The position numbers and the translations under genes are program-made. From the NCBI GenBank assembly GCA_037130755.1, contig JBAXSI010000006.1, positions 21,193 through 85,192 of the forward strand: DNA of 64,000 nucleotides. Reading direction: 5' to 3'. Positions 18,063-29,097 of this stretch are shown here, in pieces. Each line of letters begins with the position of its first letter. Position 1 is the first letter of the stretch. The notes under the pieces were generated by a model. That model saw only the letters and a list, made by a program, of their open reading frames with translations. It was not told the DNA's origin and did no database searches. This stretch comes from UBA10649 sp037130755 (lineage in GTDB: Bacteria > Actinomycetota > Actinomycetes > S36-B12).

Positions 18063-19190
18063 AACCGCTGCGGTCCTCGTCCTGGAGGACGGCCGGACGA
18101 TGCGCGGTCGCGCCTACGGCGCGATTGGAACGACGTTCGGCGAGGCAGTGTTCTCCACCGGGATGAGCGGCTACCAGGAGACCCTGACCGACCCCTCGTA
18201 CCACCGGCAGGTCGTCATCATGACGGCCCCGCACATCGGCAACACCGGGATGAACCCCGAGGACCCGGAGTCCTCGCGCATCTGGGTCGCCGGCTACGTC
18301 GTGCGCGATCCATCGCGGGTCTCGTCCAACTGGCGCGCCACGCGCACCCTCGACGACGACCTGCGCGATCAAGGCATCGTGGGCATCAGCGGGGTCGACA
18401 CTCGCGCGCTCACGCGGCACCTCCGCGAACGCGGGGCGATGCGGGTGGGCATCTTCAGTGGGGATGCCGCCCGGCAGACACCAGCCGCTCTTCTCGCCCT
18501 GGTGCAGAGCAGCCCGGAGATGGCCGGGGCCGACCTCACCGCCGACGTGAGCACGCCGACGACCTATGTCGTGCCGGCCGTGGGGGAGCGGCGGTTCGTC
18601 GTCGCTGCGGTCGACCTCGGCATCAAGTCCATGACTCCGCACCAGATGGCCGGGCGTGGGATGGAGGTGCACGTGGTGCCCGCGTCGAGCACAGCCGACG
18701 AGATCCGCGCGCTCCAGCCCGACGGCGTCTTCTTCTCCAACGGTCCAGGCGACCCTGCAACTGCCGACTCCTCCGTCGCGTTGATGGCGGCCTTTCTCGC
18801 CGATCGCACGCCGGTGTTCGGCATCTGCTTCGGCAACCAGGTCCTTGGGCGGGCGCTCGGCCTGGGCACGTACAAGCTGCGGTACGGCCACCGCGGCATC
18901 AACCAGCCGGTGCAGGACCTGGCGACCGGCAGGGTTGCCGTCACCGCGCACAACCACGGCTTTGCGGTGGACGCTCCACGCGACGGTGAGTTCGCCACTC
19001 CATTCGGCCGCGCGACCGTAAGCCACGTGTGCCTCAACGACGACGTGGTCGAGGGGCTTCGGTGCCTCGACGTTCCGGCCTTCAGCGTGCAGTACCACCC
19101 GGAGGCCGCGGCCGGCCCGCATGATGCCGCGTACCTCTTCGACGAGTTCGTCGACCTGATGGCCGATGCACGCAAGGACGGTGACAGCTG

Positions 19191-19191
<1 letters not shown>
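18043..19191 (+). CDS. carA: Carbamoyl-phosphate synthase small subunit (glutaminase)
   Basis: 382 residues. Hydrolyses glutamine and passes ammonia to CarB. The N-terminal domain (LEDGRTMRGRAYG, STGMSGYQETLTDPSY) is followed by a class I amidotransferase domain with Cys262 in FGICFGNQ and His352/Glu354 in QYHPEA, the full triad. GTG 18043 is chosen over the in-frame ATG at 18028 because AAGGAG (18032-18037) lies 5 nt upstream of the GTG. It overlaps the upstream gene by 20 nt and carB by 1 nt. It supplies carbamoyl phosphate for both pyrimidines and arginine. Confidence 0.95.
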
Positions 19192-22521
<3,330 letters not shown>

Positions 22522-22544
<23 letters not shown>

Positions 22545-23376
22545 GGTCCTCGACATCCGGCGGGCCGGTGCGTACCACGTGCTGTCGCTGACGGCACCAG
22601 GCATCGCCGACATCGCTCGACCGGGCCACTTCGTCACCCTCGGCATCGGTGGCGAGGAGTCGAGCATGGTCCTGCGTCGCGCCTTCGCCATCCACCAGGT
22701 GCAGTCCCGCGGCGTCTATGGCGGGACGCTCGACGTCGTCATCGGCGTCAAGGGCAACGGCACCAAATGGCTCTCGGAGCGGCGCCGCCACGATGTCGTC
22801 GACATCGTCGGACCGCTGGGCCGGCCGTTCATCCTGCCCAAGGAGCGGGTGAACTGCGTGCTCGTAGGCGGCGGCTACGGCTCCGCTCCGCTGTTCATGC
22901 TGGCCGACCAGCTTCGCGAGCGGGGCTGCCGCGTCGACGTCGTGATGGGCGCTTCCACCGAGGAGAAGCTGTTCGGCGTGCTCGACCTCAAGCGGCTGGC
23001 GTCCACGCTGACGATCACCACCGAAGACGGCTCCCTCGGCGAGCGCGGCATGGTCACGGAGGTGCTGCCCGAGTTGATGAAGCGCGTCGACTCAGCCGTG
23101 GTGTACGCGTGCGGTCCGATGCCGATGCTGGCGAGCGTCGCGCAACTGGCGACCGAACTGCGTGCCTACAGCCAGTGCGCGGTCGAGGAGGCGATGGCCT
23201 GCGGCATCGGGGTGTGTATGACCTGCGTGCTGCCGGTGGTCGGCGAGGACGGCGTCACCCGAATGCTCCGCTCGTGCACCGAGGGACCGGTCTTCCGTGG
23301 CGACCGCGTGCTGTGGTCGGCGGTCGGCTCCATCCCGCCCGGCACCGTGGGTGCCCCAGTCGAGGGAGCGCACTGA
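22522..23376 (+). CDS. pyrK: Dihydroorotate dehydrogenase electron transfer subunit
   Basis: 284 residues. FAD and 2Fe-2S subunit that passes electrons from the PyrD FMN to NAD+. The FAD-binding barrel (RPGHFVTLGI, VLRRAFAIH) is followed by an NAD domain (VLVGGGYGSAPLFMLADQL) and a C-terminal cluster with Cys227, Cys232, Cys235 and Cys252 (CGIGVCMTC, then RSC). GTG 22522 is preceded by a purine-rich GGAAGGGA and gives the conserved first strand. It overlaps carB by 23 nt and pyrD by 1 nt, so its product partners PyrD directly. Confidence 0.93.
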
Positions 23377-24410
23377 TGACTCGAGCACTGATCTCGCAGG
23401 GACCGGTTCCGGGCAAGGGCCCAGTCGCCTATCTGGACATGAGCACCGAGCTGGGCGATCTCGTGCTCTCGGGCCCCGTCCTGACCGCCTCCGGCTGCGC
23501 GGCCGCCGGTCGCGAACTCGACCAGTTCTTCGACATCACCAAGATCGGCGGGATCGTCACCAAGAGCGTGATGCTCCAGCCGCGATCGGGCCGCCCCACG
23601 CCGCGCATGGCGGAGACGCCCAGCGGAATGCTGAACTCCATCGGACTGCAGGGTCCAGGCATCGACCGCTTCATCGAGAGCGACCTTGAGTGGCTCAACG
23701 AGCGCGGCGCCACCACCATCGTCTCGATCGCAGGTACCACAGTCGATGAGTACGGCAAGCTCGCATCGAAGCTGCGTCCCACTCCGGGCGTTGCGGGCAT
23801 CGAGGTCAACATTTCGTGTCCCAACGTCGAGAACCGCGGGCAGGTCTTCGCGTGCGACCCGACCACCGCCTCGAACGTCGTGCAGCTCGTACGTCGCAAC
23901 AGTGACCCGCGCATGCCGATCTTCGCGAAGCTCTCACCGGACGTCACCGACATCGTGTCCATCGCGGAGGCCGTCGTGAAGGCCGGTGCCACCGGGGTGT
24001 CCGTCATCAACACGCTGCTCGGCATGGTTATCAACCCCGACACGATGCGACCGCACCTGGCCGGAATCACGGGCGGACTGTCCGGGCCGGCCATCCGCCC
24101 GGTCGCGGTCCGCTGCGTCTGGCAGATCCGTCAGGCGTTCCCCGACCTGCCGATCATCGGGATGGGCGGGATCCGGTCCGGCACGGATGCCCTCGAGTTC
24201 ATCCTGGCTGGCGCGAATGCCGTGTCAGTCGGGACGATCGTCTTTCACGATCCGTCGTCGCCCATGCGCATCCATGAGGAACTCCAACGAGCGCTCGTTG
24301 AGCGCGGCTTCGGCAGCATGGCCGAGGCCATCTCCTACGCCCACCGGCCCGCGGATGCGCCGCCAATCGAGTCCGAGGGCGAGGACGAGTATGACTTCAT
24401 CACCGAGTAG
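23376..24410 (+). CDS. pyrD: Dihydroorotate dehydrogenase, class 1B catalytic subunit
   Basis: 344 residues. Oxidises dihydroorotate to orotate on FMN in the cytosol. The catalytic base is Cys148 in VNISCPNVENRG, the class 1 residue (class 2 enzymes use Ser). Phosphate-binding GMGGIRSGTDALEF and a late SVGTIVFHDP are present. There is no N-terminal membrane helix. Adjacent pyrK confirms class 1B, NAD-linked; mycobacteria use the quinone-linked class 2 enzyme instead. The last 15 residues are acidic and unusual. It overlaps pyrF by 20 nt. Confidence 0.93.
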   Translation: MTRALISQGPVPGKGPVAYLDMSTELGDLVLSGPVLTASGCAAAGRELDQFFDITKIGGIVTKSVMLQPRSGRPTPRMAETPSGMLNSIGLQGPGIDRFIESDLEWLNERGATTIVSIAGTTVDEYGKLASKLRPTPGVAGIEVNISCPNVENRGQVFACDPTTASNVVQLVRRNSDPRMPIFAKLSPDVTDIVSIAEAVVKAGATGVSVINTLLGMVINPDTMRPHLAGITGGLSGPAIRPVAVRCVWQIRQAFPDLPIIGMGGIRSGTDALEFILAGANAVSVGTIVFHDPSSPMRIHEELQRALVERGFGSMAEAISYAHRPADAPPIESEGEDEYDFITE

Positions 24411-25113
24411 TCGGGGGCTGGCCCCGATCGCGGTGGCCATGGATGCGCCCGACCTCGAAGCGGTTCGTGCCTGGACTGCCGAAGTCGCAATCGTCGTCTC
24501 GACCGTCAAGATCGGCCTCGAGGTCTTCTGCCGTGACGGCGCAGCCGCCGTCGTTGCGGCGCGTGAAGCTGCGCTCGCGTCGGGCCGACCGGACCTGGAC
24601 GTCTTCCTCGACCTCAAGCTGCACGACATCCCCGCCACCGTGCGCGGTGCCGCCCGGGCGGTGGCGGGGCTTCGGCCCACCTACCTGACCGTCCACGCGG
24701 CCGGTGGTCCGGAGATGATCGCGGCTGCTTCCGAGGCGCTTCCAGACACCAGGGTCACCGCCGTCACGGTCCTGACGTCCCTCGACGAGGCCGCACTCGA
24801 GCGGATCGGGCTCGTCGGCCCGCCCGAGGCGGCCGCGGTCCGGCTGGCCGTGCTCGCTGTCGAATCGGGTGCGCGCGCGATCGTCTGCTCGCCCAACGAG
24901 GTCGCCGCGGTCCGTGCCGTCGTTCCCGCTGACATCACGTTGATCACCCCTGGCGTTCGGCCCGCAGGGTCGTCGCTCGACGACCAGAAACGCGTGGCGA
25001 CGCCCGCGCGAGCCATTGCCGATGGTGCTGACCTGCTCGTGATCGGAAGGCCGATCACCGGAGCCACCGATCGGAGAGCAGCGGCGCTGGCCATTGCGGC
25101 GGAGCTTTCATGA
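24391..25113 (+). CDS. pyrF: Orotidine 5'-phosphate decarboxylase
   Basis: 240 residues. Makes UMP from OMP, the last step of the pathway. The catalytic Asp-Lys-Asp network is visible in DLKLHDIPATVRG, with the early Asp in IAVAMDAPD and Lys in VSTVKIGLEVF; ITPGVRPAG and IGRPITGA form the phosphate site. The ATG at 24391 inside the end of pyrD is taken; a later GTG 24433 or ATG 24439 would cut into the first strand. The stop overlaps mihF by 4 nt. Confidence 0.93.
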   Translation: MTSSPSSRGLAPIAVAMDAPDLEAVRAWTAEVAIVVSTVKIGLEVFCRDGAAAVVAAREAALASGRPDLDVFLDLKLHDIPATVRGAARAVAGLRPTYLTVHAAGGPEMIAAASEALPDTRVTAVTVLTSLDEAALERIGLVGPPEAAAVRLAVLAVESGARAIVCSPNEVAAVRAVVPADITLITPGVRPAGSSLDDQKRVATPARAIADGADLLVIGRPITGATDRRAAALAIAAELS

Positions 25114-25433
25114 GTGCGCCTGCCCGGTCGCCGGAGGAGCGGTCGCGCGCGCTCGAGGCGGCCTTGGCCGCCCGACAGGAGCGGGCCCGATTGCGCGTGG
25201 CGTTGAAGAGCCGCGAACTTTCGCCGCTCACGGTCCTCGACGAGGCCGACGACAACCCGCTGTGGGCCAACCTCAAGGTGACCTGGCTGCTGGAGTGCCT
25301 GCCTGGCATCGGCACCGTCCGCGCCGACCGCATCCTCACCGACGCCCAGATCGCCCCGTCGCGCCGCATCCAGGGGCTCGGTATCCGGCAGCGGGCAGCC
25401 CTCGTGGCCGAACTCGAGCGGGAGGGGCGATGA
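25110..25433 (+). CDS. mihF: Actinobacterial integration host factor (mIHF)
   Basis: 107 residues, a basic helical DNA-binding nucleoid protein found only in actinobacteria and unrelated to the proteobacterial IHF. The family core is clear: helical N-terminus rich in Arg/Ala, then the conserved helix-two-turn-helix part with VTWLLECLPGIGTVRADRILTD broken around the GIG turn, and the C-terminal RRIQGLGIRQRAAL. It is classically adjacent to gmk and pyrF, as here, with 4-nt overlaps on both sides. It bends DNA and affects phage integration and global expression in studied species. Confidence 0.93.
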   Translation: MSAPARSPEERSRALEAALAARQERARLRVALKSRELSPLTVLDEADDNPLWANLKVTWLLECLPGIGTVRADRILTDAQIAPSRRIQGLGIRQRAALVAELEREGR

Positions 25434-26017
25434 CCCACGGACCGGCGACCCACGCTCCGCTCGTCGTCGTCTCCGGGCCGTCCGGGGTGGGCAAGAGCAC
25501 CGTGGTTGCCGCCGCCCTGCGGCTGAACCCGACGATCTGGCTCTCGGTGAGCGCCACTACGCGGACGGCGCGCCCGGGTGAGGTTGACGGCCGGGAGTAC
25601 TTCTTCGTCGCGGGGGAGCGGTTCGACGAGCTGGTGGCGACCGGCGGACTGCTGGAGTGGGCCCAGTTCGCTGGCAATCGCTACGGGACGCCCCGGCAGG
25701 CCGTGGAGGAGCACCGGGCGGCCGGACACCCGGTGCTGCTGGAGATCGAGGTCCAAGGGGCCCGTCAGGTGCGTCAGTCCGTGCCGGGGGCCCTGCTCGT
25801 GTTCTTGTCCCCGCCCTCGTGGGAGACCCTCACTGCTCGCCTCATGGGGCGCGGCACCGAATCCGAGGAGGCGGTGGCCCGCCGTCTTCAGCACGCCCGA
25901 GACGAGCTGGCCGCGGCCGAGGAGTTCGATGTCGTCCTCGTGAACGCCGATGTCGAGGAGTGTGCCGGCCAGTTGGTACAGTTGATAGCCGATCCTTCGG
26001 GTCCCGAATCCTCGTGA
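25430..26017 (+). CDS. gmk: Guanylate kinase
   Basis: 195 residues. Phosphorylates GMP to GDP. P-loop GPSGVGKST near residues 17-25, GMP-binding SATTRTARPGEVDGREYFF, and YGTPRQAVEEH plus LEIEVQGARQV are typical. ATG 25430 overlaps the mihF stop and has GGAGG about 5 nt upstream. It closes the gap-free pyr unit; the next gene rpoZ follows after 42 nt, as in most actinobacteria. Confidence 0.96.
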   Translation: MTHGPATHAPLVVVSGPSGVGKSTVVAAALRLNPTIWLSVSATTRTARPGEVDGREYFFVAGERFDELVATGGLLEWAQFAGNRYGTPRQAVEEHRAAGHPVLLEIEVQGARQVRQSVPGALLVFLSPPSWETLTARLMGRGTESEEAVARRLQHARDELAAAEEFDVVLVNADVEECAGQLVQLIADPSGPESS

Positions 26018-26059
26018 CCATGTGTTCGACCCGCTACCCCTTGATGAATGAGGCTTGAC

Positions 26060-26365
26060 GTGAGCAGTGCCATCCGCCCCGAGGGCATCACCCACCCCTC
26101 GATCGACGCGTTGCTGGAGAAGACCGACTCCAAGTACTCGCTCGTGATCTACGCCTCCAAGCGTGCCCGCCAGATCAACGCGTACTACTCCCAACTCGGC
26201 GAAGGCTTGCTGGAGTACGTCGGCCCGCTCGTCGAGACCCAGGTCCAGGAGAAGCCGCTGTCGATCGCGCTGCGCGAGATCGACGCGGGCCTGCTGACCT
26301 CGACGCCAATCGCGGAGGGCGAGGACGACATCGTCGTCGTTGCCGTCCCCGAAGAGACCCTCTGA
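26060..26365 (+). CDS. rpoZ: RNA polymerase omega subunit
   Basis: 101 residues from GTG 26060. Omega stabilises the beta-prime subunit. Family features: ITHPSIDALLEKTDSKYSL near the start, IYASKRARQINAYY, and the actinobacterial LSIALREIDAGLL. GTG 26060 is preferred to the ATG at 26048 because GAGG (26050-26053) is 6 nt upstream of the GTG, while the ATG has no ribosome binding site; the shorter form also begins close to the usual N-terminus. Confidence 0.9.
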   Translation: MSSAIRPEGITHPSIDALLEKTDSKYSLVIYASKRARQINAYYSQLGEGLLEYVGPLVETQVQEKPLSIALREIDAGLLTSTPIAEGEDDIVVVAVPEETL

Positions 26366-26400
26366 CCTAGCTCTCCATCCGCCTCGAGGCCGGAGGACCC

Positions 26401-27654
26401 ATGGACGCTGATCCGTCGGGTACCCGGTCTCGTGTCGTTCCCCGGGTGGTTCTCGGGGTTGCCGGCGGCATCGCCGCCTACAAGGCCGCCGAGGTCCTGC
26501 GTGGCCTCACCGAGTCCGGCTGCGACGTCACCGTCGTGCCCACCGCCGCGGCACTGAACTTCGTCGGCGCTGCGACCTGGGCGGCCCTCTCCGGCAAGCC
26601 CGTCGCCACCGACGTCTGGACGTCGGCCGAGCGCGTCCCGCACGTCCGGCTCGGCCAGGAGGCCGATGTCATCGTCGTGGCCCCCGCGACCGCCGACCTG
26701 CTGGCCCGCGCGACGCATGGCATGGCCGACGACCTCCTCACCAACGTCCTCCTGACTGCACGCTGCCCAGTGGTCCTGGCGCCTGCGATGCACACCGAGA
26801 TGTGGCAGCACCCCGCCACGCAGCGCAACGTCGATGTGCTGCGCGAGCGCGGCGTGATCGTCCTCGAGCCGGCCTCCGGACGGCTCACCGGATCCGACAC
26901 CGGCCCGGGTCGCCTGCCCGATCCGTCGGTCATCGTTGCCGCCGTACAGGACATCCTTCGGCGCAAGGGCAGGCCTCTGGTCAGCGACCTGGCCGGGCTG
27001 CACGTGGTCGTCAGCGCGGGCGGGACCCGCGAGCCCTGGGACCCGGTCCGCTTCCTCGGCAACATCAGCAGCGGCATCCAGGGCGTGGAGCTCGCCCGCA
27101 CAGCCATCACGCGTGGTGCCCAGGTCACGCTCGTGGCGGCGCACATGGACGTCGACCCGCCGGCCGGCGTGCGGGTGGTCCCCGTGGGGTCTGCGCAGGA
27201 GTTGCGGTCGGCCATGCAGGCGGAGAGCGTGTCCGCCGACGTGATCGTGATGGCGGCGGCCGTGGCCGACTTCCGGCCGGCGGAGGTAGGCGGCACGAAG
27301 GTCAAGCGCTCTGATGCGGCCGACGAGATGGACCTGCCGCTCACGCAGAACCCGGACATCCTGCTGGGGCTCGTCGAAGCCCGGGGGGCGGCGACCAAGC
27401 CGGTCATCGTGGGCTTCGCCGCCGAGACCGGTGATTCCTCGGGCGACGTCCTGCACCACGCCCGTCAGAAGCTGGAGCGCAAGGGCTGCGACCTCCTCGT
27501 CGTCAATGACGTCAGCTCGGGAAAGGTCTTCGGCCGCCCCGACAACGAGGTGGTGATCCTGGGCCGCGACGGTTCTGAGACCGTGGTGCCGCTCTCGGAC
27601 AAGGCCGACATCGCCGACGCGGTGTGGGACGCGGTGGTGCGCGTCCTCCGCTAG
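26401..27654 (+). CDS. coaBC: Bifunctional phosphopantothenoylcysteine decarboxylase / phosphopantothenate-cysteine ligase
   Basis: 417 residues, full-length fusion. CoaC (residues about 1-190): FMN-binding GVAGGIAAYKAAE, the catalytic His in VPHVRLGQEADV, and PAMHTEMW, the actinobacterial version of the PXMNXXMW motif. CoaB (about 195-417): VVSAGGTREPWDPVR, FLGNISSGIQG and a VIVMAAAVADFRP segment. It joins 4'-phosphopantothenate with cysteine and decarboxylates the product on the way to coenzyme A. A GGAGG precedes the ATG. A separate promoter for metK starts just after its stop. Confidence 0.95.
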   Translation: MDADPSGTRSRVVPRVVLGVAGGIAAYKAAEVLRGLTESGCDVTVVPTAAALNFVGAATWAALSGKPVATDVWTSAERVPHVRLGQEADVIVVAPATADLLARATHGMADDLLTNVLLTARCPVVLAPAMHTEMWQHPATQRNVDVLRERGVIVLEPASGRLTGSDTGPGRLPDPSVIVAAVQDILRRKGRPLVSDLAGLHVVVSAGGTREPWDPVRFLGNISSGIQGVELARTAITRGAQVTLVAAHMDVDPPAGVRVVPVGSAQELRSAMQAESVSADVIVMAAAVADFRPAEVGGTKVKRSDAADEMDLPLTQNPDILLGLVEARGAATKPVIVGFAAETGDSSGDVLHHARQKLERKGCDLLVVNDVSSGKVFGRPDNEVVILGRDGSETVVPLSDKADIADAVWDAVVRVLR

Positions 27655-27663
27655 CCGCTCATG

Positions 27664-27669
27664 TATTCT
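27664..27669 (+). promoter_or_regulatory. -10 element of the metK transcript
   Basis: TATTCT at 27664-27669 fits TANNNT and would start transcription near 27676, exactly at the first paired strand of the riboswitch. A -35 is not clear. Confidence 0.5.
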
Positions 27670-27675
27670 GCTTGC

Positions 27676-27800
27676 CGGTCAAGAGTGCCAGCGTCAAGCC
27701 CCGGCTTGCTGGACGGCAACCCTCCGCCGCGGTGGGGTGCTCCGGGTGAGGACCAGGCCTCGACCTGAGGCAAGCGCGAGCCGTTGCCGGCTGCGGAACA
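27676..27800 (+). promoter_or_regulatory. SAM-IV riboswitch upstream of metK
   Basis: The 168-nt gap before metK contains the SAM-IV aptamer core as known from Actinomycetales: GGTC (27677) pairing with GACC (27751-27754), GAGTGCCAGCG, the CCCCGGCTTGCTGG stem, CGGCAACCCTCC, then GGTGGGGTGCTCCGGGTGA. Short hairpins follow (GCCTC/GAGGC 27757-27771; GCCG/CGGC near 27780-27791) before the ribosome binding site AAGGAAG. SAM binding should lower metK expression. There is no U-tract terminator, so control is more likely translational; that part is inference. Confidence 0.85.
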
Positions 27801-27823
27801 CCTGTGAGAGAAGGAAGAGGTAC

Positions 27824-29074
27824 GTGTCGAATCGCCTGTTCACATCAGAGTCGGTCACCGAGGGCCATCCGGACAAGATGGCCGATGCGATCAGTGACGC
27901 CATCCTCGACGACCTGCTGCGCCAGGACGCGCGCAGCCGTGTTGCCGTCGAGACGATGCTCACCACCGGCCAGGTGCATGTCGCCGGCGAGGTGACCACG
28001 ACCGGGTACGCCGATGTCATGGACCTCGTCCGCCAGACCGTGATCGGCATTGGCTACGACTCGTCGGCCAAGGGCTTCGACGGCGAGTCGTGCGGAATCT
28101 CGGTGTCGATCGGCAAGCAGTCGCCTGACATCGCCCAGGGCGTCGACGACGCCTTCGAGGAGCGCGCGGAGGGCAGCAGCGACCCGCTCGACCGTCAGGG
28201 CGCCGGCGACCAGGGCCTGATGTTCGGCTACGCCTGCGACGACACCCCCGAGCTCATGCCGCTGCCGATCCACATCGCGCACCGACTGGCCGAGCGCCTG
28301 ACCGAGGTGCGCAAGGACGGCACTGTTCCGTACCTGCGGCCTGACGGGAAGACGCAGGTCACCATCGCCTACGACGAGAACGACCGGCCTGTGAAGATCG
28401 ACACCGTCGTGGTGTCCTCGCAGCACGCCAAGGACGTCTCGCTCGACAACATGCTGACCCCGGACGTCAAGCGGCACGTCGTCGATCCGGTCCTCGACCT
28501 CATCGACCTCGACTCGCGCGACTACCGGCTGCTGGTCAATCCGACCGGCCGCTTCGAGGTCGGCGGTCCGATGGGCGACGCCGGCCTGACCGGTCGCAAG
28601 ATCATCGTCGACACCTACGGCGGCATGGCCCGGCACGGTGGTGGCGCCTTCTCCGGCAAGGACCCGTCGAAGGTCGACCGCTCTGCTGCGTACGCGATGC
28701 GCTGGGTGGCCAAGACCGTCGTGGCTGCTGGACTCTCGACGCGTTGCGAGGTCCAGGTCGCGTATGCCATCGGCAAGGCGCACCCGGTAGGCGTGTTCGT
28801 CGAGACGTTCGGTACGGGCATCATCCCGGACGAGCAGATCCAGGCCGCCGTGCTGAGCGTGTTCGACCTGCGGCCGGCCGCGATCATCCGCGACCTCGAC
28901 CTGCTGCGTCCGATCTACCGGACGACGAGCGCCTACGGGCACTTCGGTCGCCCGCAGGGCAGCAACTGGCTGCTCGACAGCGACGATCCGGCCAAGCGCA
29001 CGGCAGTGGGGCCGACGTTCACGTGGGAGGCCACCGATCGTGCCGACGCTTTGAAGGCTGCGGCGGGTTCCTGA
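27824..29074 (+). CDS. metK: S-adenosylmethionine synthetase
   Basis: 416 residues. Makes SAM from methionine and ATP. Landmarks: LFTSESVTEGHPDKMADAIS with the catalytic His, the GAGDQGLMFGYA motif and GGGAFSGKDPSKVDRSAAY. GTG 27824 follows AAGGAAGAGG at a good distance and gives the conserved N-terminus. It sits alone behind the SAM-IV riboswitch, i.e. end-product control. The stop TGA at 29072 overlaps a possible CTG start of priA. Confidence 0.97.
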   Translation: MSNRLFTSESVTEGHPDKMADAISDAILDDLLRQDARSRVAVETMLTTGQVHVAGEVTTTGYADVMDLVRQTVIGIGYDSSAKGFDGESCGISVSIGKQSPDIAQGVDDAFEERAEGSSDPLDRQGAGDQGLMFGYACDDTPELMPLPIHIAHRLAERLTEVRKDGTVPYLRPDGKTQVTIAYDENDRPVKIDTVVVSSQHAKDVSLDNMLTPDVKRHVVDPVLDLIDLDSRDYRLLVNPTGRFEVGGPMGDAGLTGRKIIVDTYGGMARHGGGAFSGKDPSKVDRSAAYAMRWVAKTVVAAGLSTRCEVQVAYAIGKAHPVGVFVETFGTGIIPDEQIQAAVLSVFDLRPAAIIRDLDLLRPIYRTTSAYGHFGRPQGSNWLLDSDDPAKRTAVGPTFTWEATDRADALKAAAGS

Positions 29075-29097
29075 GCATTCCGGATCAACTCGCGCTG

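Noticed and set aside
26048..26059. ATG 26048 as the rpoZ start
   Set aside because: No ribosome binding site; GTG 26060 has GAGG at a proper distance.
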